Shown: positions 10,180-19,800 of the stretch, one piece after another | Layout: each line of letters starts with the position of its first letter | How positions within the stretch are numbered: the first letter of the stretch is position 1 | From: Rhodopseudomonas palustris | Lineage (GTDB): Bacteria > Pseudomonadota > Alphaproteobacteria > Rhizobiales > Xanthobacteraceae | DNA: 64,000 nucleotides | Reading direction: 5' to 3' | NCBI RefSeq assembly: GCF_003031265.1 | Contig: NZ_CP019966.1 | Location: 930,001 to 994,000, forward strand | The notes under the pieces: generated by a model | What the model was told of the DNA's origin: nothing | Database searches by the model: none | Seen by the model: only the letters and a program-made list of their open reading frames with translations | Position numbers and translations under genes: made by a program

Positions 10180-10407
10180 TTAGAGGGCGAACAGCAGCAG
10201 CAGCGCGATCAGCAGCGAGAAGATGCCGAGCGCTTCGGTCACCGCGAAGCCGAAAATCAGGTTGCCGAACTGGCCCTGGGCGGCCGAGGGGTTACGCACC
10301 GCAGCGGCGAGGTAGTTGCCGAAGATGATGCCCACGCCAGCGCCGGCGCCGCCCATGCCAATGCAGGCAATACCAGCGCCAATGTACTTCGCGGCAATCG
10401 GATCCAT
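10180..10407 (-). CDS. atpE: ATP synthase F0 subunit c
   Basis: The proton-carrying ring subunit, 75 residues and two transmembrane helices joined by a polar loop containing RNPSA. The glycine-rich first helix ([17 protein letters not shown]) and the ion-binding glutamate in the second helix ([10 protein letters not shown]) are both present. The glutamate context is that of a proton-coupled, not sodium-coupled, enzyme. A good ribosome site (AGGAG) precedes the ATG at 10407. It lies between atpB and the b' gene. Confidence 0.97.
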   Translation of the reverse strand: MDPIAAKYIGAGIACIGMGGAGAGVGIIFGNYLAAAVRNPSAAQGQFGNLIFGFAVTEALGIFSLLIALLLLFAL

Positions 10408-10455
10408 GTAACGAACTCCTGTTGGGGTTGGGTGTAGTCGTTTGCGAGTGGGTCT

Positions 10456-11202
10456 TTAGTGGCCCGGATGAATTGCATCGTTGAGATAGATGCAAGTCAA
10501 AATGGCGAACACATAAGCCTGAAGGAACGCGACCAGCAGCTCCAGCGCGGTCAGCGCGATGGTCAGGCCGAGCGGCAGCACGGCGCCGAACCAGCCGACG
10601 ATGCCGAGTGCGCCGAGCATCGCCACGAAGCTCGCGAACACCTTCAGCGCGATGTGGCCCGCCAGCATGTTGGCGAACAGACGCACCGAGTGCGAAACCG
10701 GCTTGAGGAAGAACGAGATCACTTCGATGAAGACGACCAGCGGCAGGATGTAGACCGGAACGCCGGAGGGCACGAACAGCTTGAAGAACTTCAGACCGTT
10801 CTTGGAAAACCCGTAGATCAGCACCGTGAAGAACACCAGCAGCGCCAGCGCGACGGTGACGATCAGGTGGCTCGACACCGTGAAGGTGTAGGGCACGATG
10901 CCGATCAGGTTCGATACGGCGATGAACATGAACAGAGAGAACACCAGCGGGAAGAACTTCAGGCCTTCCTTGCCGGCCGTCGACCGTATCATGTTGGCGA
11001 CGAATTCGTAGGACAGCTCCGCGATCGACTGGAACCGGCCCGGCACCAATTGGCGGCCCGGCACCAGCATCAAGATGGCGATCAACGCCACCGTGCCGAA
11101 CATGTAGGCCGACGAATTGGTGAACGCGATTTCTTGTCCGCCAATGTGACCGAGGGTGAAGAGCTTGGTGATCTGGAACTGATGGATCGGATCGGCGGCC
11201 AT
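10456..11202 (-). CDS. atpB: ATP synthase F0 subunit a
   Basis: The stator half-channel subunit of F0, 248 residues with about five to six membrane helices. The essential arginine is in [12 protein letters not shown], and the C-terminal helix carries the family motif [16 protein letters not shown]. It follows atpI by 69 bases and precedes atpE by 48 bases in the minus-strand F0 operon. Length and motifs are complete. Confidence 0.97.
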   Translation of the reverse strand: MAADPIHQFQITKLFTLGHIGGQEIAFTNSSAYMFGTVALIAILMLVPGRQLVPGRFQSIAELSYEFVANMIRSTAGKEGLKFFPLVFSLFMFIAVSNLIGIVPYTFTVSSHLIVTVALALLVFFTVLIYGFSKNGLKFFKLFVPSGVPVYILPLVVFIEVISFFLKPVSHSVRLFANMLAGHIALKVFASFVAMLGALGIVGWFGAVLPLGLTIALTALELLVAFLQAYVFAILTCIYLNDAIHPGH

Positions 11203-11271
11203 TCGTCTCTCAGTCTGTCGGTGTCGCGAGCTTGCGCGGGATTCGAACGATCGGTGCGCCTTGGATCCCGC

Positions 11272-11658
11272 TCAGAGTCGCTCGGATTGTTTTGCCATGA
11301 CGCCTGCTGCCCGCATCACGTTGACTACACCGGCGATAAAGCCGATCAGCGCAAACGCAATGAGACCCCAGGGCGAGGTCGAAAACAAACGATCGATACC
11401 CCAGCCGAGAGCCGCTCCGCCGAGAACGCCCGCAATCAACTCCGATGAAAGCCGAAAACCGAGCGCCATCGCCGAGGCTTTGGCATGTCCGTTTTCACTT
11501 CCTGTTTCGGATTGATCCGTCTGGAGTTTCCGGCTCACCCGAGAATGGGTTAACCGTTGTTCCAGGCTTCCGAGCCGTGCGGAAAGCGCAGCCTCCTCAG
11601 GCGATCCGTCGCGCGGTTCATGCGTTGGTCGGCTGCTGTCGTGCGTGTCGTCCGCCAT
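11272..11658 (-). CDS. atpI: ATP synthase protein I
   Basis: A 128-residue accessory protein thought to help assemble the c-ring and supply Mg2+. I chose the ATG at 11658 (MADDTHDSS); a longer frame from 11757 has an unlikely N-terminus. The first 60 residues are polar and acidic. Two transmembrane helices follow (GLAALGWGIDRLF-like and WGLIAFALIGFIAGVVNVMR). It is the first gene of the F0 operon, the usual place for atpI. Confidence 0.88.
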   Translation of the reverse strand: MADDTHDSSRPTHEPRDGSPEEAALSARLGSLEQRLTHSRVSRKLQTDQSETGSENGHAKASAMALGFRLSSELIAGVLGGAALGWGIDRLFSTSPWGLIAFALIGFIAGVVNVMRAAGVMAKQSERL

Positions 11659-11960
11659 GTCGTGGAGACCCGAACTAGCTGCCGCTAACGATGAAATAAC
11701 GCCCCAGAAACCCTTAAAAGCCGCGCGGACCATACTGACCACCTGTTGGCAAGTCAAGATTCGGTCGCAGCCGCTTACAGCGTTGTTTTGGCTGATTTTA
11801 TTGAGGATTTGCGAGTCCGTGCGCTAACTTGTCCGCAGTGCATTTGCGGCGGTGCGCCATGATCCGGCTTGCATGGCCGGAATGGCTCTGATCCGATGCG
11901 ATTGCTTCCGGCGATCGGTTCGCAACGGTCTCGCGGAAAGCCATCGTTATCGGAGACGGT
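11659..11960. other. Divergent intergenic region between atpI and an isomerase gene
   Basis: About 300 bases without a convincing gene. It must carry the promoter of the F0 operon on the minus strand and that of the isomerase gene on the plus strand. I see no strong inverted repeat or recognisable operator in it. Short open frames here have no supporting ribosome site or family character. Confidence 0.6.
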
Positions 11961-12584
11961 ATGTCGCGCCGGATCGACTACTACTTCTCGTTTCAATCGC
12001 CCTGGGCCTATATCGGCCACCAGCCGTTGCGGCGGCTGGTCGAGATCTACGATCTGCGGCTCGTCTACAAGCCGGTGTTGCTGACCGGGCTGTTTTCAGA
12101 GACCGGCGGTACGCCGCTGGCGAAGCGCCATCCGGCGCGGCAGCGCTACAGGCTGGTCGAGCTGCAGCGCTGGCGCGACAGGCGCGGGCTCGACTTCAAG
12201 TTGTGGCCGAAGCACTGGCCGTTCGATGCGCGGCTCGCCGATGGCGTGGTGATCGCGGCGCTCGCCGCTGGACACGATCCCGAGCCGTATCTGCAGCGCG
12301 CTTTTGCCGCGGTGTGGGAGCTCGAGCTTGATCTCGCCGAGCCAGCCGTGCTGATCGAGCTCGCCAATGCGGCCGGCCTGCCCGGCGAAAAGCTGGTGGC
12401 GCATGCCGGTTCGGACCAAATTCGCGCCGCTTACGAGCAGAACCGGCTGGATGCGATCGCCGCCGACGTGTTCGGCTCGCCCGCCTATGTGCTCGACGGC
12501 GAGGTGTTCTGGGGCCAGGACCGGATCGAACTGCTCGAGGATGCGTTGAAATCCGGTCGCGCCCCGTACCGGCCGACGAACTGA
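11961..12584 (+). CDS. 2-hydroxychromene-2-carboxylate isomerase / DsbA-like thioredoxin-fold protein
   Basis: A 207-residue protein of the NahD/HCCA isomerase family, a glutathione-dependent kappa-class-like thioredoxin fold. The N-terminus IDYYFSFQSPWAYIGHQPL is the family signature, with serine in place of the DsbA cysteine pair. The conserved C-terminal segment FGSPAYVLDGEVFWGQDRIELLED is present. In naphthalene degraders the enzyme isomerises 2-hydroxychromene-2-carboxylate, but no aromatic-degradation gene is next to it here, so the real substrate is open. The ATG at 11961 is the only well-placed start. Confidence 0.88.
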   Translation: MSRRIDYYFSFQSPWAYIGHQPLRRLVEIYDLRLVYKPVLLTGLFSETGGTPLAKRHPARQRYRLVELQRWRDRRGLDFKLWPKHWPFDARLADGVVIAALAAGHDPEPYLQRAFAAVWELELDLAEPAVLIELANAAGLPGEKLVAHAGSDQIRAAYEQNRLDAIAADVFGSPAYVLDGEVFWGQDRIELLEDALKSGRAPYRPTN

Positions 12585-12631
12585 GGCCCCATATAGGCGG
12601 GGTCTTTGATTCCGAGAGGCGGAGCATCCCA

Positions 12632-13225
12632 ATGAGCTTTGCACCCATGGTCGTGGCCTTCTTGCCCGCGGGCGCCAGGCGCGGCCCGCGCCTCGCCGCG
12701 CTGACATTGCTGCTTGCTGTCGGCGGCGCCGGCGGCGCGCTGGCCGAAACGCCACTGCCGGACAGCGAGAACGGCCGCTATGCCTTCAAGCCCGCAACCG
12801 AGGGCGTGGTGCGGCTCGATACCCGCACGGGCAAGGTCTCGACCTGCACCGATAAAGGCAGCGGATGGGCCTGCTACGAGATCGCCGATGAACGCGCCGC
12901 GTTCGATGCCGAGACCGGACGGCTGCAGGCCGAAATCGAGCGGCTGAAGAAAGAGGCCGATACACTGCGCGCTGCCAACGACGGCCTGAAGGCGCAGCTT
13001 GCCAGCGCCGGGCAGCCCGGCGTGAAGACCGATGAGGCGCTGCCCAAGAGTGACAAGCTGCCCCAGCCGCAGATCACCGAGAAGGACGGCCAGCGCAAAC
13101 TGGAAATCCCGCTGCCGAGCGATCAGGACGTCAATCGGGTGATGGGCTTCCTCGAGCGCGCCTGGCGCCGTCTGGTCGAGACCGCCAACCGGCTGCAGAA
13201 GGACTTCAGCGGCGACAAGATCTGA
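12632..13225 (+). CDS. Exported protein with a coiled-coil segment
   Basis: A 197-residue protein. An N-terminal hydrophobic segment ending in GGALAE predicts a signal peptide of about 38 residues. The mature part has two cysteines (VSTCTDKGSGWACYEI), then a charged heptad-like helix (roughly residues 85-130) rich in Glu, Lys and Leu that predicts a coiled coil, and then a Pro/Asp-rich tail. I recognise no named function; similar proteins of this kind occur in Bradyrhizobiaceae. It lies 23 bases before the YjbQ gene and is probably cotranscribed with it. Confidence 0.7.
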   Translation: MSFAPMVVAFLPAGARRGPRLAALTLLLAVGGAGGALAETPLPDSENGRYAFKPATEGVVRLDTRTGKVSTCTDKGSGWACYEIADERAAFDAETGRLQAEIERLKKEADTLRAANDGLKAQLASAGQPGVKTDEALPKSDKLPQPQITEKDGQRKLEIPLPSDQDVNRVMGFLERAWRRLVETANRLQKDFSGDKI

Positions 13226-13248
13226 TCGGTCGCGACACGAGGTCATTG

Positions 13249-13722
13249 ATGAGTTCATCCCGTACTCTCAGTCGCGCGCCGCTGGCGCACGCGACCGCCA
13301 CCAGCGTCGCCTCGTCGCTCCTGACCGTGCAGACGAATGGGACCGGCTTTACCGACATCACACGCGAGCTCGCGGCATTCGTGACCGAGGCGCAGGCCAA
13401 GGACGGCGGCCTCACCGTGTTCGTGCGCCACACCTCCGCGTCGCTGACGATCCAGGAGAATGCCGATCCGACCGTGCTGGTGGATCTCGCCACAGTGCTG
13501 AACCGGCTCGCGCCGGAGAATGCCGGCTGGCGTCACGACACCGAGGGCCCGGATGATATGCCGGCGCACGTCAAGACGATGCTGACGTCGGTCTCGCTGC
13601 AGATCCCGGTGCTGCAGGGCCGGCTCGCGCTCGGCACCTGGCAGGGCGTGTATCTGATCGAGCACCGGGCGCGGCCGCATCGCCGCGAGGTCGTGCTGCA
13701 GTTCATCGGTACGACCGGATAG
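13249..13722 (+). CDS. YjbQ/UPF0047 family protein
   Basis: A 157-residue protein of the YjbQ family, whose members can show weak thiamine-phosphate synthase activity. The family motifs FVRHTSASLTIQENADP, DTEGPDDMPAHVK and GTWQGVYLIEHR are all present. The first carries the conserved histidine, and the HVK motif carries another. The ATG at 13249 has GAGG six bases upstream; an adjacent TTG at 13246 is less likely. The physiological role remains unsettled. Confidence 0.93.
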   Translation: MSSSRTLSRAPLAHATATSVASSLLTVQTNGTGFTDITRELAAFVTEAQAKDGGLTVFVRHTSASLTIQENADPTVLVDLATVLNRLAPENAGWRHDTEGPDDMPAHVKTMLTSVSLQIPVLQGRLALGTWQGVYLIEHRARPHRREVVLQFIGTTG

Positions 13723-13741
13723 TTCCTCTTCTTGATCGCTT

Positions 13742-13820
13742 CGTCTTTGCGAGTGACGCGATCCAATCCAGCACGGTGCACCGAGATGGATTGGATCGTC
13801 CCTTCGCTCCTCGCGAGGAA
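13742..13820. repeat. REP-like palindrome, family A, degenerate copy
   Basis: Left arm TCTTTGCGAGTGACGCGATCC and right arm around GGATCGTCCCTTCGCTCC pair imperfectly, with the inner ATCCAATCCA/TGGATTGGAT well matched. It resembles the copies at 3435-3516 and 16748-16832 but has diverged at its outer ends. It lies in the convergent gap after the YjbQ gene. Confidence 0.7.
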
Positions 13821-13841
13821 GCTGTGAGGAATCTCAGTTTC

Positions 13842-13878
13842 CCAAAACAAAACGGCCGCGGATTGCTCCGCGGCCGTT
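13842..13878 (-). terminator. Rho-independent terminator after the MFS gene
   Basis: A perfect 12-base-pair stem (13851-13862 with 13867-13878) around a TTGC loop is followed, on the minus strand, by a run of T residues broken by one G. It would end the MFS transporter transcript about 35 bases after its stop. Confidence 0.88.
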
Positions 13879-13913
13879 GCTATTTGGTAGGGCCGGCGCC
13901 GGCCCGTTGATCA

Positions 13914-15578
13914 TCAGGTCTTGCTGATGTCGACGTTCTTGGTCTCCGGCAGGAAGATCAGGCCAACCACGACCGTGATCGATGCGAACACGATCGGGTA
14001 CCACAGGCCGGCATAGATATCGCCGGTCGAGGCGACGATCGCGAACGCGGTCGCCGGCAGCAGGCCGCCGAACCAGCCGTTGCCAATGTGATACGGCAGC
14101 GACATCGAGGTGTAGCGGATACGGGTCGGGAACAGTTCGACCAGAAGCGCCGCGATCGGGCCGTAGACCATCGTGACGAACAGCACCAGGACGAACAGCA
14201 ATCCGATCACCGCTGCGGTGCTCGAATTGAACACGTCGAACGGGTGCGCCATCTTGATGATCTGCGGATTGCCGGCCTTCGGATAACCGGCTTCCTGCAC
14301 CGCCGCGAGCACCTGCGGGTTGGAGGTCTTGGCGTCGGTGTACGGCACTTCCTTGTCGTTCACCATCACCTTGACGCCGGAGCCGGCGGGGCCGTTGATA
14401 GTGGAGTACTTCACCGACGACTTCGACAGGAAGTCACGCGCGGTGTCGCACGGCTTGGTGAAGACGCGGGTGCCGACCGGGTTGAACAGGTCGCCGCAGC
14501 CCGCCGGATCGGCGACGACTTGCACCTTCACGGTCTCGATCGCCTTTTCCAGCGCCGGGTTGGCGTAGGTGGTGATCATCCGGAAGATCGGGAAGAACGA
14601 CAGCGCCGCGATCAGACAGCCAGTGAGGATGATCGGCTTGCGGCCGATCTTGTCCGACAGCCAGCCGAAGATGATGAAGAAGCCGGTGCCGAGCAGCAGC
14701 GACCACGCGATCAGCAGGTTCGAAGTGTAGCCGTCGACCTTCAGGATCGATTGCAGGAAGAACAGCGCGTAGAACTGGCCGGTGTACCAGACCACGCCCT
14801 GGCCCATCACCGCGCCGAGCAGCGCGATCAGCACGATCTTGGCGTTGCCCCAGTTGGCAAACGCTTCGGTCAGCGGTGCCTTCGAGCTCTTGCCTTCCTC
14901 CTTCATCTTCTTGAACACCGGCGACTCGTTGAGCCGCAGCCGGATCCAGACCGAGACGCCGAGCAAGGCGACCGACACCAGGAACGGCACGCGCCAGCCC
15001 CAATCGGCGAACGCCGCTTCGCCCACGATGGTGCGGGTGGCGAGGATCACCAGCAGCGACAGGAACAGGCCGAGGGTCGCGGTGGTCTGAATGAACGCAG
15101 TGTAGTAGCCGCGCTTGCCGGGCGGAGCATGCTCGGCCACGTAAGTGGCGGCGCCGCCATATTCGCCGCCGAGCGCCAGGCCCTGCAGCAGGCGCAGCGT
15201 GATCAGGATGATCGGGGCGGCGATGCCGATGGTGGCCGCGTTGGGCAGCAGGCCGACGATGAAGGTCGACAGGCCCATGATCAGGATGGTGACCAGGAAG
15301 GTGTATTTACGGCCGACGATGTCGCCGACCCGGCCGAACACGATGGCGCCGAACGGACGCACCAGGAAGCCGGCGGCGAAAGCGAGCAGCGCGAAGATGT
15401 CCCGGGTGGCCGGCGGATAAGCGCTGAAGAACTGGGCGCCGATAATCGCGGCGAGCGAGCCGTACAGGTAAAAATCGTACCATTCGAAAACGGTACCGAG
15501 CGAAGATGCAAGAATGACGAAGCGCTCGTCACGGGTCATTCCACCCGACCGCCTGCTCGTCTCGGCAAGTGTAGCCAT
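13914..15578 (-). CDS. MFS transporter, metabolite:H+ symporter (MHS) type
   Basis: A 554-residue inner membrane transporter with twelve predicted helices. The MHS signature GTVFEWYDFYLYG is in helix 1, the loop 2-3 motif GRVGDIVGRK is present, and LRLLQGLALGGEYGGA lies in helix 4. The start at 15578 has GGGAGG ahead of it. Family members carry organic acids, osmolytes or shikimate; the substrate here is unknown. Unusually, an insert of roughly 100 residues (about 340-450) lies between helices 9 and 10 on the predicted periplasmic side, with Cys361 and Cys377. It is divergent from the response regulator gene, which may control it. Confidence 0.92.
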   Translation of the reverse strand: MATLAETSRRSGGMTRDERFVILASSLGTVFEWYDFYLYGSLAAIIGAQFFSAYPPATRDIFALLAFAAGFLVRPFGAIVFGRVGDIVGRKYTFLVTILIMGLSTFIVGLLPNAATIGIAAPIILITLRLLQGLALGGEYGGAATYVAEHAPPGKRGYYTAFIQTTATLGLFLSLLVILATRTIVGEAAFADWGWRVPFLVSVALLGVSVWIRLRLNESPVFKKMKEEGKSSKAPLTEAFANWGNAKIVLIALLGAVMGQGVVWYTGQFYALFFLQSILKVDGYTSNLLIAWSLLLGTGFFIIFGWLSDKIGRKPIILTGCLIAALSFFPIFRMITTYANPALEKAIETVKVQVVADPAGCGDLFNPVGTRVFTKPCDTARDFLSKSSVKYSTINGPAGSGVKVMVNDKEVPYTDAKTSNPQVLAAVQEAGYPKAGNPQIIKMAHPFDVFNSSTAAVIGLLFVLVLFVTMVYGPIAALLVELFPTRIRYTSMSLPYHIGNGWFGGLLPATAFAIVASTGDIYAGLWYPIVFASITVVVGLIFLPETKNVDISKT

Positions 15579-15905
15579 CAGCGTCTGCCTCCCTTGGGTT
15601 GTTTCGAGGGCTATGTTGTTGTTTTGTTTGAGGTCCGAGCCACAGCGCCGGGCGCGCGGCAACGGTCCGTCAGTGTACGGTAGCACCGGTACCGTCCTGC
15701 GGCATTACGACTTTCGACGCCAAATCCGCTGATAGTTGCGCTTGCTCAATGTTTTTGGGTTGCCATAAGGGCATGATGGTATGGACAAGGCATTCACGTC
15801 CGCCTTGCCAGCCGTCCATCAGAGGGCGACACTTGCCACCCAACTTGCCATCGGTTCGCTTTGGCGTTCCGAGAGCGAAGACGGTTTGGTTCCAGCTTGC
15901 GAGTA
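15579..15905. promoter_or_regulatory. Divergent control region with an inverted repeat
   Basis: This 327-base gap separates the divergent MFS and response regulator genes. It holds an inverted repeat ACGGTA-N7-TACCGT at 15677-15695, about 100 bases upstream of the MFS start, which is a plausible operator for a dimeric regulator. No gene is evident in it. Confidence 0.4.
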
Positions 15906-16592
15906 ATGGACACCATGAGCACCCCCGCCAGCACGCACTTGATCATTGCCGACGACCACCCGTTGTTTCGCGATGCGCTCCGTCTGGCGGTTGCCAGCGT
16001 GGTGTCCTCCGCGAAGATCGGTGAGGTCGGTTCCTTCGAAGACCTGACTGCAATGCTCGAGCGCGAGGGCGACGTCGACCTGGTGCTGCTCGACCTCAAA
16101 ATGCCGGGGATCAGCGGGTTTTCCGGGCTGATCTACCTTCGGGCCCAGTATCCGGCGATCCCGGTCGTCGTGGTGTCGGCCAGCGACGACGTCGAAACCA
16201 TCCGCCGCTCGCTCGATTTCGGCGCCTCCGGCTTCGTGCCGAAGCGGTTCGGCGTCGAAAAGCTCGGCGAGGCAATCCTGCGGGTGCTGGACGGCGACGT
16301 CTGGGTTCCGCCGGATGTCGACCTGTCGGCGGCGGCCGATCCCGAGACCTCCAAGCTGCGTGACCGGCTGGTGACGCTGACCCCGCAGCAGGTCCGGGTG
16401 CTGATGATGCTGTCCGAAGGCCTGCTCAACAAGCAGATCGCCTACGAGCTCGGGGTGTCGGAAGCGACCATCAAGGCTCACGTCTCGGCGATCCTGCAGA
16501 AGCTCGGCGTCGAAAGCCGCACCCAGGCGGTGATCGCCGCGGCCAAGATCTCCGGCAGCCAGTGGCGCCAGGAAGAACCGATCGCGTCGTAA
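15906..16592 (+). CDS. LuxR/NarL-family response regulator (CrbR/ErdR-like)
   Basis: A 228-residue two-component regulator. The N-terminal receiver domain has the acidic pair DD at residues 16-17, the phospho-acceptor Asp63 in LVLLDLKMPG, and a lysine in FVPKRFG. The C-terminal LuxR helix-turn-helix is clear (LTPQQVRVLMMLSEGLLNKQIAYELGVSEATIKAH, split here as one continuous domain of about residues 150-215). An ATG at 15915 is an alternative start. It converges on a transporter-linked hybrid histidine kinase, the pairing known from CrbS/CrbR and MxtR/ErdR acetate-response systems. It is probably the partner of that kinase. Confidence 0.9.
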   Translation: MDTMSTPASTHLIIADDHPLFRDALRLAVASVVSSAKIGEVGSFEDLTAMLEREGDVDLVLLDLKMPGISGFSGLIYLRAQYPAIPVVVVSASDDVETIRRSLDFGASGFVPKRFGVEKLGEAILRVLDGDVWVPPDVDLSAAADPETSKLRDRLVTLTPQQVRVLMMLSEGLLNKQIAYELGVSEATIKAHVSAILQKLGVESRTQAVIAAAKISGSQWRQEEPIAS

Positions 16593-16632
16593 GCCCAGCA
16601 TTGGCTTAGGTCGACCAATTCTTGTTTATTCC

Positions 16633-16724
16633 GTCATGGCCGGGCTCGTCCCGGCCATCGACGTCTTTAGACGAGCGTAGCTGCGCAGCAAGGCGTGGAT
16701 GCCCGGCACAAGGCCGGGCATGAC
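16633..16724. repeat. REP-like palindrome, family C
   Basis: The outer arms GTCATGGCCGGGCTCGTCCC and its counterpart ending GGCCGGGCATGAC form an inverted repeat, and each arm contains its own small hairpin (GGCCGGG/CCCGGCC and GCCCGGC/GCCGGGC). It sits between the convergent response regulator and kinase genes and is unlike family A next to it. Confidence 0.8.
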
Positions 16725-16747
16725 GCAAGTCGTCGGCCTATCTCCCC

Positions 16748-16832
16748 GTCATTGCGATCGAAGCGAAGCAATTCAGGGTTCCGGCGCACGGGGCTCTGGA
16801 TTGCTTCGTCGGCTTCGCTTCCTCGCAATGAC
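16748..16832. repeat. REP-like palindrome, family A, copy 3
   Basis: The arms GTCATTGCGATCGAAGCGAA and TTCGCTTCCTCGCAATGAC flank a centre of about 45 bases. It is closely related to 3435-3516. It lies just before the 3' end of the kinase gene and may work as a two-way terminator or 3' stabiliser. Confidence 0.82.
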
Positions 16833-16873
16833 GCTGCGAACTCGGCCCTTGCGCCGACCTGTCTCGGCGGCGC

Positions 16874-19800
16874 TCACTCCGCCGCCACGACCGACTGCTG
16901 GGCGTGCCACTGGCTCAGCAGCGCCCGCAGCGAGGCGGCTTTCACCGGTTTGTTCAGCACCGCGATCTCCTCTTGCCGCGCCGAGGCGCGGACGCCGGGG
17001 CTGCGATCGGCGGTGATCAAGATCGCCGGGATGCTCTGGCCGAAGCGGGCGCGGATTTCGCGAATCGCCGCGATGCCGTTGCCGCGGTCGAGGTGGTAGT
17101 CGACCAAAAGGCCGGTGACGCGCTGCTCGCTGCCCTCGATGGCGCGGACCGCGGCTTCCGGATCGGCGACCGCGATCACCTTGGCGTCCCAGGTGGTCAG
17201 CAGCGTCTTCATGCCGTCCAGGATCGCCGGATCGTTCTCGATGCAGACCACCAGGATGCCGCTCATCGAGGCGCGCGATAGCGGCGTGGCGCTGGTCACC
17301 GCTGCGGTGTGGTTGACGGCTTCGGCGACCGGCACCGTCACCGAGAAGCAGGAGCCGCCGCCGCGGTTGGAATCGAGCGCAATGCCGTGGTTGAGCACGC
17401 GGGCCAGCCGTTCGACGATCGACAGCCCGAGGCCCAGTCCGCGCGCGATCCGTGCGCCCTGTTCGAGCCGGTGAAATTCCTTGAAGATCTCGCCCCGCTT
17501 GAGGATCGGCACGCCGACGCCGGTGTCGTAGATGCCGATCCGGAGCGACTGCCCCTGACGGCGGCAGCCAACCAGCACGCGGCCCTGCGGAGTGTATTTG
17601 ATCGCGTTCGAGATCAGGTTCTGCATCAGCCGGCGAAGCATCAGCCGGTCCGACTGCACCGGCAGCGAACACGGCACGAAGGTCAGCTCCAGCCCCTTGG
17701 CGCGCGCGGTCGGCGAGAACTCGATCTCCAGCGAGCGCATCAGGTCGCCGACCACGAAGTTGGTCAGCGACGGCGTCATCGCGCCAGCGTCGAGCCGCGA
17801 GATGTCGAGCAGCGCGCCGATGATTTCTTCGATCGCCTGCAGCGACTCGTCGATGTTCTCGACCAGGCGAGAATCTTCGCCCCCGTTCTGGCGTTCGACC
17901 AGGCTGGTGGCGTAGAGCCGGGCCGCGTTGAGCGGCTGCAGGATGTCGTGGCTGGCGGCGGCGAGGAAGCGGGTCTTGGAGATGTTGGCTTCTTCGGCCG
18001 TGCTCTTGGCGAGAGCTAGCTGCGAATTCAGCCGGGTCAGTTCCTCGGTGCGTTCACGCACCCGGCGTTCCAGCGTGGCGTTGGCGCGCTCCAGCGCTTC
18101 GGCGGCTTCGAAGCTTGGAGTGACATCGGAGAAGGTGATCACCAGGCCGCCGTCGGGCATCCGGTTGGCGCGGACCTCGACCACCAGATGGCGGTCCGGG
18201 AAGCGCTCGATGAACGGTTCGCCCTCGGTGGTGTAGGCCGCCATCCGCATCTGGGTGTGCGCTTCGGCGTCGATCGGTGCGGTGCTGTTGCTGGCGAGGA
18301 ATTCCAGGATCTCGATCAGCGGAATGCCGATCTGGATGATGTGCGGCGGCAATCCCAGGATCTCGCCGAACTGCCGGTTCGAACAGATCAGTTGCAGCTC
18401 GGGATTGAACACCGCGATGCCCTGGCGAACGTGGTTCAGCGCGGTCTGCAGGATCTCGCGGTTGAAATGCAGCGCGGCGTGAGAATCGTCGAGCAGCTTC
18501 AGGGCAGCTTCAGCCGACACCGTGCGCTTGCGCAGCAGCAGTGACAGCACCAGCCGGGACGAAGCCGCACCGATCGACGAGGCGATCAGATGCTCGGCGT
18601 GCTTCAACAGTTCGAAATCGGCAGGTGCCGCGGGATCGAGTGTGATGCGGCGGCCGGCGGCGAAGCTGCGGAAGGAATCGCGCGTACGATCCGGGCCGAG
18701 ATACTGCGACACGGCGCCGACAATGTCCTGCACCGTCACGGTGGTGCGCCAGCGCCGGAACGCCGGGGTCATCGGCGTCAGCGTGTCCGGGACGAAGACT
18801 TCGGCCTGCAGCCGTTCGATCGAGGACGGTTGCCGCAGCAGCGACAAAAGGATGTAGGCGACGAGATTAAGCGACAGGCTCCACAGCACGCCATGCAGCA
18901 GGGGCGGCAGATCGGAGCCGAACAGCGCCTGCGGCCGCAGCGCCTCGATGCCCCACGGGCCGTGCTGCAACAGCAGCAGTCCGGTGGTGCTGTTCTCCAT
19001 GAAGCTCGGGATGAACAGCGTGTAGGCCCACACTGCGAATCCGACCAGCAGGCCGCCGATCGCGCCGCGCGCGGTGGCGCGACGCCAGACCAGGCCGCCG
19101 AAGAACGACGGCGCGAACTGAGCGATCGCGGCAAACGACAACAGGCCGATGGCGGCGAGCTGGGTGTTGCCGAGTGCCCGGTAGTAAAGATAGGCGAGGA
19201 TCAGGATCGCGAAGATCGCGACCCGGCGCACCGTCAGCAAGAAACTGCCGAAATTGCGCTGTTCGTCGGGACGGGGCGCGCCGTGCCGCTTCAGCACCAG
19301 CGGCATCACCAGATCGTTCGACACCATCACGGCCAGCGCGACGCATTCGACGATCACCATCGCGGTCGCGGCCGACAGCCCGCCGATGAACACCGCGACG
19401 CTCAGCATCGGGGCGTCGGCGTCGATCGGCAGCGCCAACACGTACATGTCGCTGTCGACCTTGCCGAACGGGAATTTGACCAGGCCGGCGAGCGCGATCG
19501 GGATCACGAACAGATTGATCGCAATCAGGTACAGCGGAAACAGCCAGCGGGCGCGACCGACTTCGGCCTCGTTCGAATTCTCCACCACGCTGACGTGGAA
19601 TTGCCGCGGCAGCATCATGAAGGCGCAGAACGACAGCGCCGTCATGGTCAGGAAGTTGGCCGGCGACGTCGAATCCAGCGCGCGCACCGCTTCGGGCATC
19701 TGCGTCGCCCGTTCGATCAGCGCCGATGGGCTGAACATCCAGAAGGTGACGAAGATGCCGGCCGCCAGGAACGCCACCAGCTTGACGATCGACTCGGTGG

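Noticed and set aside
14088..15683. Plus-strand open frame of 531 codons opposite the MFS gene
   Set aside because: Same reason: composition-driven shadow of a clear transporter gene.
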